From Sphingomonadales bacterium UBA2369 (GTDB lineage: Bacteria; Pseudomonadota; Alphaproteobacteria; Sphingomonadales; Sphingomonadaceae), in contig DDTH01000011.1 in NCBI GenBank assembly GCA_002344055.1, forward strand, positions 125,054-189,053: DNA of 64,000 bases, given 5' to 3'. The notes beneath the pieces were generated by a model, which worked only from the letters and a program-made list of their open reading frames with translations, was not told the origin of the DNA and did not search any database. The position numbers and the translations under genes were made by a program. Positions 16,838 to 24,368 of the stretch are shown in pieces (positions within the stretch are counted from its first letter, which is position 1; the number at the start of each line of letters is the position of its first letter).

Positions 16838-18451
16838 TTAGTCGCGCGAATTGGTCCACATCTTCACTTGCTGATCGAGATAGGACTGCGTCGCCTTGAA
16901 GGACGAGACCTGCCGCTCCATCGCGGTGAAGGTCTTCAGCAGCTGATTATAATAAGCGCTCGACCGGTCCTCCACGCTGGCGCGATCGTCCTCGATCTGG
17001 GTCCGCTCCTTCTGCAGCCGCTCCGAGGCGGCCGCGAACGGGCCGTTGCGGTCGCGCAGCATGTCGCGGATCGCGTTCAACGCGCCGCCGAGACCGGCTT
17101 CGATCGTGATCGTGACACTGCTCGCTGCGCCCTCGACCCGCAGGATCAGGCCGAGCGCGGCCGAGCCGGACGGCGCGACCAGATTGGTATCGACGCCAGT
17201 CATCGCGACGCCATTGACCATGCCTGAGGCGGGATTGCCGCCCGAAGCGGGAACGATATCGGTGATCGTGTAAGTGCCCGGCTTAACCCGGCCCATTGCG
17301 CTCTGGATGCTGACAGCGGCGCTGCTGCTCCACTGGCTCGGATTGAACAGAGCTTCGACCGCGTCCGGATGCGTGGTCAGCGCTTCCTGCAGGCGGAACG
17401 TGTCCAGGCTGAGCGTGCCGTCGCGATTGGTGCGAACGCCGACTTCGGCCAGCGAATGCGGGCCTTCACCGGCGACGGTCAGCATCGTGGTGCTGAGCGC
17501 GCCCAGCTGGCGCTGCATCGCGCGCATGCCGACATCGCCCTGCAGCGGCCCGCCCTCGCCGTTCACGCCCGCCTTGGTGGCTTCCTTCACCAAGGTCATC
17601 AGCTCGTTATAGGCGGCGACGAAATCGCTCAGCCCCTGCTCGATCTCCGCCTTCGGACGGCTGGCGCCCAGCGAGATGATCGCGCCGGGGAGCGCCTTCT
17701 TCAGATCGATCTGCACGCCGGGGACAAGATCGGTGAAGCTGTTATTGCCGCGCGTGACGGTGACGCCGTCCAGCTTCACTTCCGCATCCTGCGCGGCCTG
17801 CGCCTCGGTCATGCCACCGGTAACGCCGGGGCCGAAGGCGAAGCGCTCCAGGCCGCTGCTCGTGCCCCCCGGGACGGAGAGGGTGAAGGCGTTGGCGGTG
17901 CCGGTCTGGCCCTTCAGGACGAGGCGCGAGCCGTTGCTGTCGGTGACGATGCTGGCGGTGACGCCGCGATTGGCCGCATTGATCGCGCGGGCCATGCCGT
18001 CGAGGCTGTCGTTCGAGGAGTCGATCACGATATCGACCGGACCGGCGGCGGTGGTCAGGGTCAGCGTGCCCTGCCCCACCGGATCGGTACGGTTCGCCAG
18101 CGGGGTGGATTCCAGCGTCTGCGCCTTGGCGAGACGGATGACTTCCAGCTCCGCGGCCAGGCCGCCCAGGCGAGCGCCGGGCAGCGCCTTCGCGCTCACC
18201 AGATCGGGATCGGAGACGGTCGGCTGGGTGAACAGGGTGCCGCCCGCGATCAGGCCGGACAGAGCGGTCGCGAAGCTGTTGATGGCGCCGCTCACCTCGG
18301 CCAGTTTGGAAATGCGGGCGTCGTTCAGCGTCTGGCGCTGCTCCAGCCGCGCATCCTTCGGCGCGCGCTGCGCGTCAGCCAGGCTCTTCACGAGCGAGGC
18401 GATATCGAGGCCGGAGCCGATCCCGAGCTGAAATCCGATTGAACTGGTCAT
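16838..18451 (-). CDS. fliD: Flagellar hook-associated protein 2 (filament cap)
   Basis: 537 residues with FliD_N at about 10-110 (GIGSGLDIASLVKSLADAQRAP) and FliD_C at about 230-520. Coiled-coil ends and the terminal SYLDQQVKMWTNSRD are typical. The protein caps the growing filament and helps flagellin fold. The ATG at 18451 has AAGGGA upstream, and a sigma-28 promoter ends about 26 bp before the start. fliS follows on the same strand. Confidence 0.95.
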   Translation of the reverse strand: MTSSIGFQLGIGSGLDIASLVKSLADAQRAPKDARLEQRQTLNDARISKLAEVSGAINSFATALSGLIAGGTLFTQPTVSDPDLVSAKALPGARLGGLAAELEVIRLAKAQTLESTPLANRTDPVGQGTLTLTTAAGPVDIVIDSSNDSLDGMARAINAANRGVTASIVTDSNGSRLVLKGQTGTANAFTLSVPGGTSSGLERFAFGPGVTGGMTEAQAAQDAEVKLDGVTVTRGNNSFTDLVPGVQIDLKKALPGAIISLGASRPKAEIEQGLSDFVAAYNELMTLVKEATKAGVNGEGGPLQGDVGMRAMQRQLGALSTTMLTVAGEGPHSLAEVGVRTNRDGTLSLDTFRLQEALTTHPDAVEALFNPSQWSSSAAVSIQSAMGRVKPGTYTITDIVPASGGNPASGMVNGVAMTGVDTNLVAPSGSAALGLILRVEGAASSVTITIEAGLGGALNAIRDMLRDRNGPFAAASERLQKERTQIEDDRASVEDRSSAYYNQLLKTFTAMERQVSSFKATQSYLDQQVKMWTNSRD

Positions 18452-18476
18452 TGTGAGCGTCCCTTCTCAGATAGAA

Positions 18477-18503
18477 AGAACGGCAAAAGACGGCTGAACT
18501 TTA
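18477..18503 (-). promoter_or_regulatory. Sigma-28 (FliA) promoter of fliD-fliS
   Basis: On the minus strand TAAAGTTC (18503-18496), an 11-bp spacer, and GCCGTTCT (18484-18477). The sigma-28 consensus is TAAAGTTT-N11-GCCGATAA. The -35 matches in seven of eight bases and the -10 keeps GCCG. Transcription would start near 18470. Confidence 0.8.
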
Positions 18504-18510
18504 GCTCAAA

Positions 18511-18670
18511 TCCTCCCCTGCATTTGCAGGGGAGGGGGACCGCCGAAGGCGGTGGAGGGGCCGGCGCGCAGCGCCGGTTCTTCAGGCAAAAGAATTCCGC
18601 GCTTTCAGCGCGACCCCTCCACCACTCGCTGCGCGAGCGGTCCCCCTCCCCTCGAAATCGAGGGGAGGAA
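18511..18670. repeat. Dispersed palindromic repeat, copy A (about 160 bp)
   Basis: Starts TCCTCCCCTG, ends GGGGAGGAA. Each end is a hairpin (TCCTCCCC..GGGGAGG), and the interior arms pair across the element (GGGGGACCGC with GCGGTCCCCC; GGTGGAGGGG with CCCCTCCACC), so the whole can form a branched cruciform. The first ~50 bp are nearly identical to the copy at 50463. It lies between the last gene of the long fli operon and the fliD promoter, where it could end transcription. Confidence 0.9.
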
Positions 18671-18673
18671 TTT

Positions 18674-18943
18674 TCAGGGGCGCAGCGCCCGCAGCGTTTC
18701 CGCCCTCAGCTTCCCTTGTGCGAGCAGGGACAGACGCGGATCGCCGGCAATGCGCTTGGCGATGCGGGCGGCGCCTTCGGCGTCCATGGCGGGGATGCTG
18801 GCGCGCAGTTCCTCAGCGAGTTCGGAGACCCAGGAATCCAGCCCCACCCCGGTCGCGGCGGCATCGGCGATCAGGCGCTCGATCTCCTCGAGCGCCCGGC
18901 GCGCCTGCTGTTCGTTCTGGATACCGTCAATGCGCGCGTTCAT
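18674..18943 (-). CDS. Unknown 89-residue helical protein at the end of the fli operon
   Basis: A small, probably all-helical protein with Ala/Glu/Arg-rich amphipathic stretches, no Cys and no membrane segment. It starts 30 bp after the flhB stop on the same strand, so it should be co-transcribed with the export genes. Its stop codon lies four bases from the palindromic repeat. Size and composition would suit an export chaperone or a FlhE/FliT-like accessory protein, but I see no signature, so this is only a guess from context. Confidence 0.65.
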   Translation of the reverse strand: MNARIDGIQNEQQARRALEEIERLIADAAATGVGLDSWVSELAEELRASIPAMDAEGAARIAKRIAGDPRLSLLAQGKLRAETLRALRP

Positions 18944-18973
18944 CCGCTCAATAACGGCGCACGAAAGGCCTTG

Positions 18974-20110
18974 TTAAGAGGTTCGGCGGCCATCCGTGTC
19001 GAACCGCGCCTCGGCCGGGACCTCGACCGGCGGCTGGGCATGGCCGTTGGCGCGGGCGGCGTCGAGGTTGAAGACGAAGGCGAGCACCGTCGCCACAGCC
19101 CGGTACAGATCCTCGCGCACGAACTGCCCGGCACGAGTGGTGTAGTAGATGGCGCGGGTCAGTTCCGGATAGCTCAGCATCGGCACGTTCAGCTCCGCCG
19201 CCAGCTCGCGGATCGCCTCTGCGGTCGCACCACGGCCCCGCGCGACGACGATCGGGGCGGCATCCTTGCTCGTGTCGTAGCGCAGGGCCACGGCGAAATG
19301 GGTCGGGTTGGTCAGCACCACCGTGGCCTCGCCCATCGCCTTGCGCACGCCGGCGCGGGCCATTTCGCGCTGCTTCATGCGGATATGGCCCTTCACTTCG
19401 GGCGAGCCTTCGGACTGCTTGTGCTCGTCCTTCACTTCCTGCTTGGTCATGCGCAATTTGCGGGTGCGCATGATCTTCTGCACCGGCACGTCGATCATCG
19501 CGATTACCGCGAGCGCACCGGCCATCAGCAGGACGGTGAAGATGAAGGTGGCGCCCAGTTCGTGAATGCCGGCCCGGGTATCGCGCGCGCCGAGGCCGAT
19601 CAGTCGCGGCAGTTCGGACATGATGATCCACGCGCCGATCGAGCCGATCAACAACACCTTGGCGAGCGACTTGGCCAGCTCGATCAGCCCGTTCGGGCCG
19701 AATATCCGCTTCATTCCGGACAGCGGATTGAGTTTGCTCCCCTTGAAGCCGAGCGCCTGACCCCGGAAGCCCAGCGAGCCAAGCATCGCCGGTCCGGCAA
19801 TCGCCGCCAGCATGGTGACGAGGAACAAGGCGGCCAGCGGCAGCGCAATGGTGGCGATCAGCCGGAACGCATGGCCGGCCGGATCGAACTCCCTGACGTC
19901 CGACGTGCCGACCGAAAGGCCCTGCGTCATCATCAGCTGCAGCGATTCGACCATGCCAGGCCCGGCCAGCGCCAGCCAGGCCGCGCCCGCGATCACGACC
20001 AGGGCGGTGCCCAGTTCGCGTGACTGAAGGACGTCGCCTTTCTTCGCCGCCTGCTCGAGCTTCTTCGGCGTCGGCTGTTCGGTTTTCTGGCTCTTGTCCT
20101 GTTCGGACAT
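18974..20110 (-). CDS. flhB: Flagellar type III export switch protein FlhB
   Basis: 378 residues: a Lys/Gln-rich N-terminus (KTEQPTPKKLEQAAKKGDV), four membrane segments at about 33-220, then the cytosolic domain with the autocleavage motif NPTH at 268-271. Cleavage there switches the export gate from hook to filament substrates. The C-terminal tail is extended. The ATG lies one base after the fliR stop, as part of the fliP-Q-R-flhB export gate block. Confidence 0.95.
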   Translation of the reverse strand: MSEQDKSQKTEQPTPKKLEQAAKKGDVLQSRELGTALVVIAGAAWLALAGPGMVESLQLMMTQGLSVGTSDVREFDPAGHAFRLIATIALPLAALFLVTMLAAIAGPAMLGSLGFRGQALGFKGSKLNPLSGMKRIFGPNGLIELAKSLAKVLLIGSIGAWIIMSELPRLIGLGARDTRAGIHELGATFIFTVLLMAGALAVIAMIDVPVQKIMRTRKLRMTKQEVKDEHKQSEGSPEVKGHIRMKQREMARAGVRKAMGEATVVLTNPTHFAVALRYDTSKDAAPIVVARGRGATAEAIRELAAELNVPMLSYPELTRAIYYTTRAGQFVREDLYRAVATVLAFVFNLDAARANGHAQPPVEVPAEARFDTDGRRTS

Positions 20111-20111
20111 G

Positions 20112-20894
20112 TCAGCTTCCCAGCGCGATCATGCGGGCCTGCTCCAGCCCGGCCATCATCGCCGCGATTAGTCCCTCCCCGATCACCGGCGCCGCAATGG
20201 CGATAAGGACGAGACCGGCGAGAATGGCGGCGGGAAAGCCGACCGCGAAGAGGTTCAACGCGGGCGCGGTGCGCGACAGCACGCCCATCATGATCTGCAC
20301 GAGCACGATCGAGAAGGCGACGGGCAGCGCGACCGAAACGCCGGCGGCGAACAGGACCGTGCCGAAATAGGCGAGCTGACGCAGCGCATCGGCGCCGAGC
20401 CAGGCATCGCCCGGCGGCAAGGCGCGATAGCTTTCCACCGTGATCGCGGCGAGCATCAGATGGCCGCCGATGGCGAGGAACAGGAAGGTGCCGAGGATCG
20501 AGAGGAACTGGCCGATCACCGGATTGGTGTTGCCGGTCGCCGGATCGACCATCGCCGAAAAGCCGAGACCCATCGCATTGCCGATCAGTTCGCCCGCGAT
20601 CGTCGCGGCGGCGAAACCGATCTGGACGGCGAAGCCGATGGCCAGGCCGGCCAGCACTTCGCCGAGCACGAGCGCGAAACCGGCAAAGGAGACCAGGCCA
20701 TCCGCGGGCAACACGAAGCCGGTCGTCTGCAGGCCCGGGATGCCGACCGCGAGCGCAATGACGAGGCGGAGTTGAACCGGCACATTGGAGGCGCCGAAAA
20801 CGGGCGCGGCGATAAAGGCGGCGCCGGGGCGGATCAGCGCCACCAGCCACACCCAAAGCTGGGCTTCGACGCCTTCGAAACCCGCCGGAATCAT
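20112..20894 (-). CDS. fliR: Flagellar export gate protein FliR
   Basis: 260 residues, six hydrophobic segments, with the conserved FliR region GLAIGFAVQIGFAAATIAGELIGNAMGLGFSAMVDP near 80-120. It is a core subunit of the FliPQR gate in the inner membrane. It starts ten bases after the fliQ stop and is followed by flhB with one base between. Confidence 0.93.
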   Translation of the reverse strand: MIPAGFEGVEAQLWVWLVALIRPGAAFIAAPVFGASNVPVQLRLVIALAVGIPGLQTTGFVLPADGLVSFAGFALVLGEVLAGLAIGFAVQIGFAAATIAGELIGNAMGLGFSAMVDPATGNTNPVIGQFLSILGTFLFLAIGGHLMLAAITVESYRALPPGDAWLGADALRQLAYFGTVLFAAGVSVALPVAFSIVLVQIMMGVLSRTAPALNLFAVGFPAAILAGLVLIAIAAPVIGEGLIAAMMAGLEQARMIALGS

Positions 20895-20904
20895 TGCGCG
20901 CGCT

Positions 20905-21183
20905 TCATCGCGTCAGCTCAGGAATCTGCTGGAACATTTCCTGGGTGAAATCGACCAGCAGCATCAGGATCGTGCTGCCGAAGATGGCGAGCGCGATGCC
21001 GACCACGATCAGCTTCGGCACGAAGGTCAAAGTCTGCTCGTTGATCGAGGTCGCGGCCTGGACCATGCCGAGGATCAGACCCGCCACGAGCGCCGGAATC
21101 AGGATCGGCGCGGCGGCGAGGCTGACCACCCACAAGGCCTGCTGGGCGATGCCGATGAAATAATCGGGATTGTCGGCGATCAT
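20905..21183 (-). CDS. fliQ: Flagellar export gate protein FliQ
   Basis: 92 residues with two hydrophobic hairpin segments and the FliQ signature LIPALVAGLILGMVQAATSINEQTLTFVPKL. ATG at 21183 is chosen because the family begins there (MIADNPDYF); the open frame upstream carries no FliQ similarity. Its start codon overlaps by four bases the stop of a 30-codon ORF that fills the gap to fliP. Confidence 0.94.
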   Translation of the reverse strand: MIADNPDYFIGIAQQALWVVSLAAAPILIPALVAGLILGMVQAATSINEQTLTFVPKLIVVGIALAIFGSTILMLLVDFTQEMFQQIPELTR

Positions 21184-21272
21184 TTGCGGCCGCCTTTCCG
21201 GCCGTCGCGCGGCGCCGGGCGCACCGGAACCGCCGGCTGCATATGCGCCGGGAGTTTGGTGTAGAACAGCAT
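21180..21272 (-). CDS. 30-codon ORF coupled to fliP and fliQ
   Basis: ATG at 21272 overlaps the fliP stop (TGATG), and the TGA at 21182-21180 overlaps the fliQ start (ATGA), so the ORF fills the fliP-fliQ gap exactly. The product starts MLFYTKLPAHMQPAVPVRPA and ends in a basic Arg/Gly/Lys-rich tail, with no hydrophobic segment. It may be a real micropeptide, or simply a device that keeps ribosomes moving from fliP to fliQ. I know no family for it. Confidence 0.5.
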   Translation of the reverse strand: MLFYTKLPAHMQPAVPVRPAPRDGRKGGRK

Positions 21273-22192
21273 CAGCCTGTCCCGAAGCTCTGGGCGAGCG
21301 AGCCCATGGTGAGCGCCCACCCATCGACCAGCACGAACAGCAAGAGCTTGAACGGCATGGAGACGATCGGTGGCGACAGCATCATCATGCCGAGCGCCAT
21401 GAGGGTGGACGACACAACGATGTCGATGATCAGGAAGGGCAGGAAGATCAGGAAACCGATCTGGAACGCGGTCTTCAGCTCCGAAGTGACGAAGGCCGGG
21501 AGCAGGATCGAGAATGGAATGTCCTGCGGGTTCGCGAATTCCGGCTGGTTGGCGAGGTCCGCGAACAGGCGAAGATCGGTCTGGCGCGTCTGGTTCAGCA
21601 TGAAGCCGTGCAAAGCGGTGCCGGAGCGGCTGACCGCTTCCTCGATGCTGATCTGGCCGTTGCCGTAAGGCGTGTAAGCGGTCTCGCCGATCTGCTCGAT
21701 CACCGGCCGCATGATGAACAGCGACAGGAACAAAGCGAGGCCGATCAGGACCTGGTTCGGCGGGCTGTTCTGCAGGCCGATCGCCTGGCGGAGGATCGCC
21801 AGCACGATGATGATGCGGGTGAAGCTCGTCATCATCAGGATGATCGACGGCAGCACCGTCAGCAGGCTCATCAGGATGAGGATCTGCAAACTCAGCGAGA
21901 GCGGGCGGCCCTCACCTGCAACGGTTTCGAGCGCCTTGTCGAGCGCGCCGGGCTGGCCGCCGCCGACGGCGGGCGGGTTGGTCTGCGGCGCTGCCGGCGC
22001 GGGGGCTTGGGCAGTCTGCTGCGGCTGGTTCTGCGCGAAGGCCATGTCGCCCGCGGCACCCAGCAGGATGGCGAAGGCGAAAAAGCCGAGGCCGATCGCG
22101 ATCGCCTTCAGGCAGATGCGGCGAAGAGCGACCACATCGATATTGGCCCGCGCCAGCATTTCGGCGCGGATCGAGAGCCGCTGCTCAGCCAT
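21272..22192 (-). CDS. fliP: Flagellar export gate protein FliP
   Basis: 306 residues, longer than the usual ~245. A first hydrophobic segment (about 30-53) and a Gln/Ala/Pro-rich linker precede the conserved body, which has LQILILMSLLTVLPSIILMMTSFTRIIIV near 103-131 and TSELKTAFQIGFLIFLPFLIIDIVVSS near 225. The first segment is probably the signal-like leader known in FliP. It forms the FliPQR gate. Its ATG lies inside the end of fliO (8-bp overlap). Confidence 0.94.
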   Translation of the reverse strand: MAEQRLSIRAEMLARANIDVVALRRICLKAIAIGLGFFAFAILLGAAGDMAFAQNQPQQTAQAPAPAAPQTNPPAVGGGQPGALDKALETVAGEGRPLSLSLQILILMSLLTVLPSIILMMTSFTRIIIVLAILRQAIGLQNSPPNQVLIGLALFLSLFIMRPVIEQIGETAYTPYGNGQISIEEAVSRSGTALHGFMLNQTRQTDLRLFADLANQPEFANPQDIPFSILLPAFVTSELKTAFQIGFLIFLPFLIIDIVVSSTLMALGMMMLSPPIVSMPFKLLLFVLVDGWALTMGSLAQSFGTG

Positions 22193-22460
22193 CGATCATG
22201 CTCAGATTGGTGGGGCTTTCGTCCACCCGGGTCACGCCGTTGCGCGACACGGCCAGCAGAAGCCTTTTGCCCTCGAATTCCACCACCGCCAACCGGCCGG
22301 AAGCGCCGAGCGGCACCGCATCGACGACCTTCACCAGCCGCTCGCGGCTGGCGCCGCCGGCCATGCCGGGCTGCGCCTTGCGCCACAGCCACAGCGCGCC
22401 GAAGGCCAGCCCGCCAACCAGCGGGACGAGGAACAGAAGGCGGAGGAAATATTCGGTCAT
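22185..22460 (-). CDS. fliO: Flagellar biosynthesis protein FliO
   Basis: 91 residues: one N-terminal membrane segment (about 5-27), then a short cytosolic domain with the FliO pattern RLVKVVDAVPLGASGRLAVVEFEGKRLLLAVSRNGVTRV. It helps assemble the FliP ring. The order fliN-fliO-fliP and the overlap with fliP support the call, which sequence alone would make only moderately firm. Confidence 0.88.
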   Translation of the reverse strand: MTEYFLRLLFLVPLVGGLAFGALWLWRKAQPGMAGGASRERLVKVVDAVPLGASGRLAVVEFEGKRLLLAVSRNGVTRVDESPTNLSMIDG

Positions 22461-22469
22461 GTCAGTCGC

Positions 22470-22796
22470 TTACTTGCGACGCTCGAGGCCGGCGAGCCGC
22501 GCATCGGCGGCCACGACTTCGAGCACGCGGATGCCGAAACGGCCATTGACCGTCACCACCTCGCCCTTGGCGATCAGGGTACCATTGGCCATGATGTCGA
22601 GCAGCTCGTGGCTCTGGCGATCCAGTTCGACGATGCCGCCTTCGCTCAAATCCATCAGGTCCGAGAGCTTGATCGCGGTCGAGCCGACCTCAACCGAAAG
22701 CCGCACCGGAATGTCGGCGAGCAGGGCGTAGTTCCGCCCGCCGAGCGCCATCTCGTCGGCTGCCGCCGCGGGCAGCACTTCCCCCATCTCGCTCAC
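22470..22796 (-). CDS. fliN: Flagellar switch protein FliN
   Basis: 108 residues. The C-terminal SpoA domain is clear (ADIPVRLSVEVGSTAIKLSDLMDLSEGGIVELDR.., then GTLIAKGEVVTVNGRFGIRVLEV). FliN forms the C-ring base with FliM and docks the export ATPase via FliH. The start at 22796 is GTG, overlapping the fliM stop (GTGA); ATG at codon 4 (22787) is the alternative. Confidence 0.94.
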   Translation of the reverse strand: MSEMGEVLPAAAADEMALGGRNYALLADIPVRLSVEVGSTAIKLSDLMDLSEGGIVELDRQSHELLDIMANGTLIAKGEVVTVNGRFGIRVLEVVAADARLAGLERRK

Positions 22797-23761
22797 GCCG
22801 CATTCCTCCGTGTTTCAATTCGTTCGATTTTGAGCGCGGCCTTGCCGTCCTGCTCGCCGATGCTGCCGGTCGCGACCGTGCGCCCTTCGACCAGCAGGGG
22901 CACGGAGGCCGGAATGCTGACCGGGATCACGTCGCCGACCTTGAGTTGAACCAATTCGCTGATGCTGAGCTCGGGCCGGGCCAGCACGGTCCGCGCCTCG
23001 ATCCGCACGTCGCCGACGGCGGCGCCGAGCTCGGCGCGCCATTCGGCACCCTTGCCGCAGACCTCGTCATTGCGCGCCGCGAGCGCGGCTTCGACGGTAC
23101 GAAGCGCGGCGGCGGGGAACAGGATGTCGATGGACGCCGGGCCACCCGTGGGCGGCGTGACGGTGAAGCGGCAGACGACCACCGCCTCGTCGCCGCTGGC
23201 GACACGGGCCAGAGCGACATTGGTCTCCCGCCCGCGCAATTGCGGCTGGATCGGCGCGAGGTCGCGCCAATAGTCCGCGAACTGCGCGACCAGATTGTCG
23301 GACAGCCGCGAGAACAGGCTTTCCTCGGTCGGCGTGAATTCCTTGGCTTCCGCCGCCGAACCCGCCCCCGCGCCGCCGTAAAAGGCGTCGACCAGGCGGC
23401 TGACGAAAGCGCTCGGCACCGAAATGCCGAGCGTGCCCTTGAGCGGCGCGAAGGAATAAAGGCTGATACCCTGGAAGACCGGCTGTTCGGCCTGCCAATC
23501 GCGATAGGTGCGCAGCACAGCCGGCTCGGCATCGACCTTGGGCTTCACCCGGATCATCGGTTCGAACATGTCGCGCAGCCGCCGGGCGAGCCGGTCGTGA
23601 ATGCGGTCGAGCGCGGGCAAGGCCGCGCTCGGCGGCACATTGCCGCTGCCGAAGGTGAAGGAGCGTGGCTCGCCGGGTGACCCGCCTCGTCCGGACACGG
23701 AGCCGCCGCGGCCCATCAGGGCCTCGATCTCCTCGCCGGAAAGACTGGTCTGGTCGGTCAT
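22793..23761 (-). CDS. fliM: Flagellar motor switch protein FliM
   Basis: 322 residues: an N-terminal LSGEEIEALMGRG segment (in other FliM proteins this end binds CheY-P), a middle CheC-like domain, and a C-terminal SpoA domain ending ALKIERIETR. It sits in the C-ring between FliG and FliN. It is coupled on both sides, by ATGA with fliL and GTGA with fliN. Confidence 0.93.
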   Translation of the reverse strand: MTDQTSLSGEEIEALMGRGGSVSGRGGSPGEPRSFTFGSGNVPPSAALPALDRIHDRLARRLRDMFEPMIRVKPKVDAEPAVLRTYRDWQAEQPVFQGISLYSFAPLKGTLGISVPSAFVSRLVDAFYGGAGAGSAAEAKEFTPTEESLFSRLSDNLVAQFADYWRDLAPIQPQLRGRETNVALARVASGDEAVVVCRFTVTPPTGGPASIDILFPAAALRTVEAALAARNDEVCGKGAEWRAELGAAVGDVRIEARTVLARPELSISELVQLKVGDVIPVSIPASVPLLVEGRTVATGSIGEQDGKAALKIERIETRRNAA

Positions 23762-24357
23762 TGCGTTACGAAACTCGTAAAGAAGACCTCCTCTATCCCG
23801 CCAAATCCTTCCTTAATGGTTAACACGTTGTTCACCGCATCCTTTAGGGCCTTGCGGAGGTTCTCCCGGCCTTCCGAGGAGGCGAGCACCAGCGGGTCCT
23901 GTTCGGCCAGCGTCATCAGCACGGCGGAGCGGATCGCCATTTCGTGCTTTTCGACCCGTTTGATCACGACATCCTTGTCATAATAGGTCGACATGCCGAG
24001 GCCGATCTGGACGAAGGCCTGGCCGCCGCGCAGATTCGAGGTGAAGTTGTTCTCGATCTGATAATAGCTCGCCTGGAAGACGTGCGGGTCGGGCTTGCCG
24101 CCCTCGCGCACCTTCTGGGTCGCTTCCTCGATCGCCGCCGAGCTGGCGTCCGGGCGCGGCGAAAGGTCAGGGTTCGGCGTGGTGTGCGTGCCCGCCTCTG
24201 CCGGTGGCGACAGAAAGCCCATCGCCCACAGGCCGCCGGCAACGCCGCCGCCGCCCACGAGTACGGCGACGAGCATGATCATCAGGAACTTGCCCTTGCC
24301 CTTTTTCTTCGGCGCCTCGTCCGTTTCCGGCGCGTCCTTCTTGGTCTTGCTGCTCAT
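23758..24357 (-). CDS. fliL: Flagellar basal-body-associated protein FliL
   Basis: 199 residues: a Lys/Glu-rich cytosolic N-terminus, one membrane segment at about 23-47, then a periplasmic FliL domain with the usual late VLMTLAEQDPLVLASSEGRENLRKALKDAVN and a C-terminus that ends near FGGIEEVFFTSFVTQ. FliL surrounds the stator units and supports torque. The ATG lies 11 bp after the fliK stop. Confidence 0.93.
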   Translation of the reverse strand: MSSKTKKDAPETDEAPKKKGKGKFLMIMLVAVLVGGGGVAGGLWAMGFLSPPAEAGTHTTPNPDLSPRPDASSAAIEEATQKVREGGKPDPHVFQASYYQIENNFTSNLRGGQAFVQIGLGMSTYYDKDVVIKRVEKHEMAIRSAVLMTLAEQDPLVLASSEGRENLRKALKDAVNNVLTIKEGFGGIEEVFFTSFVTQ

Positions 24358-24368
24358 CGCGTCGCTCC

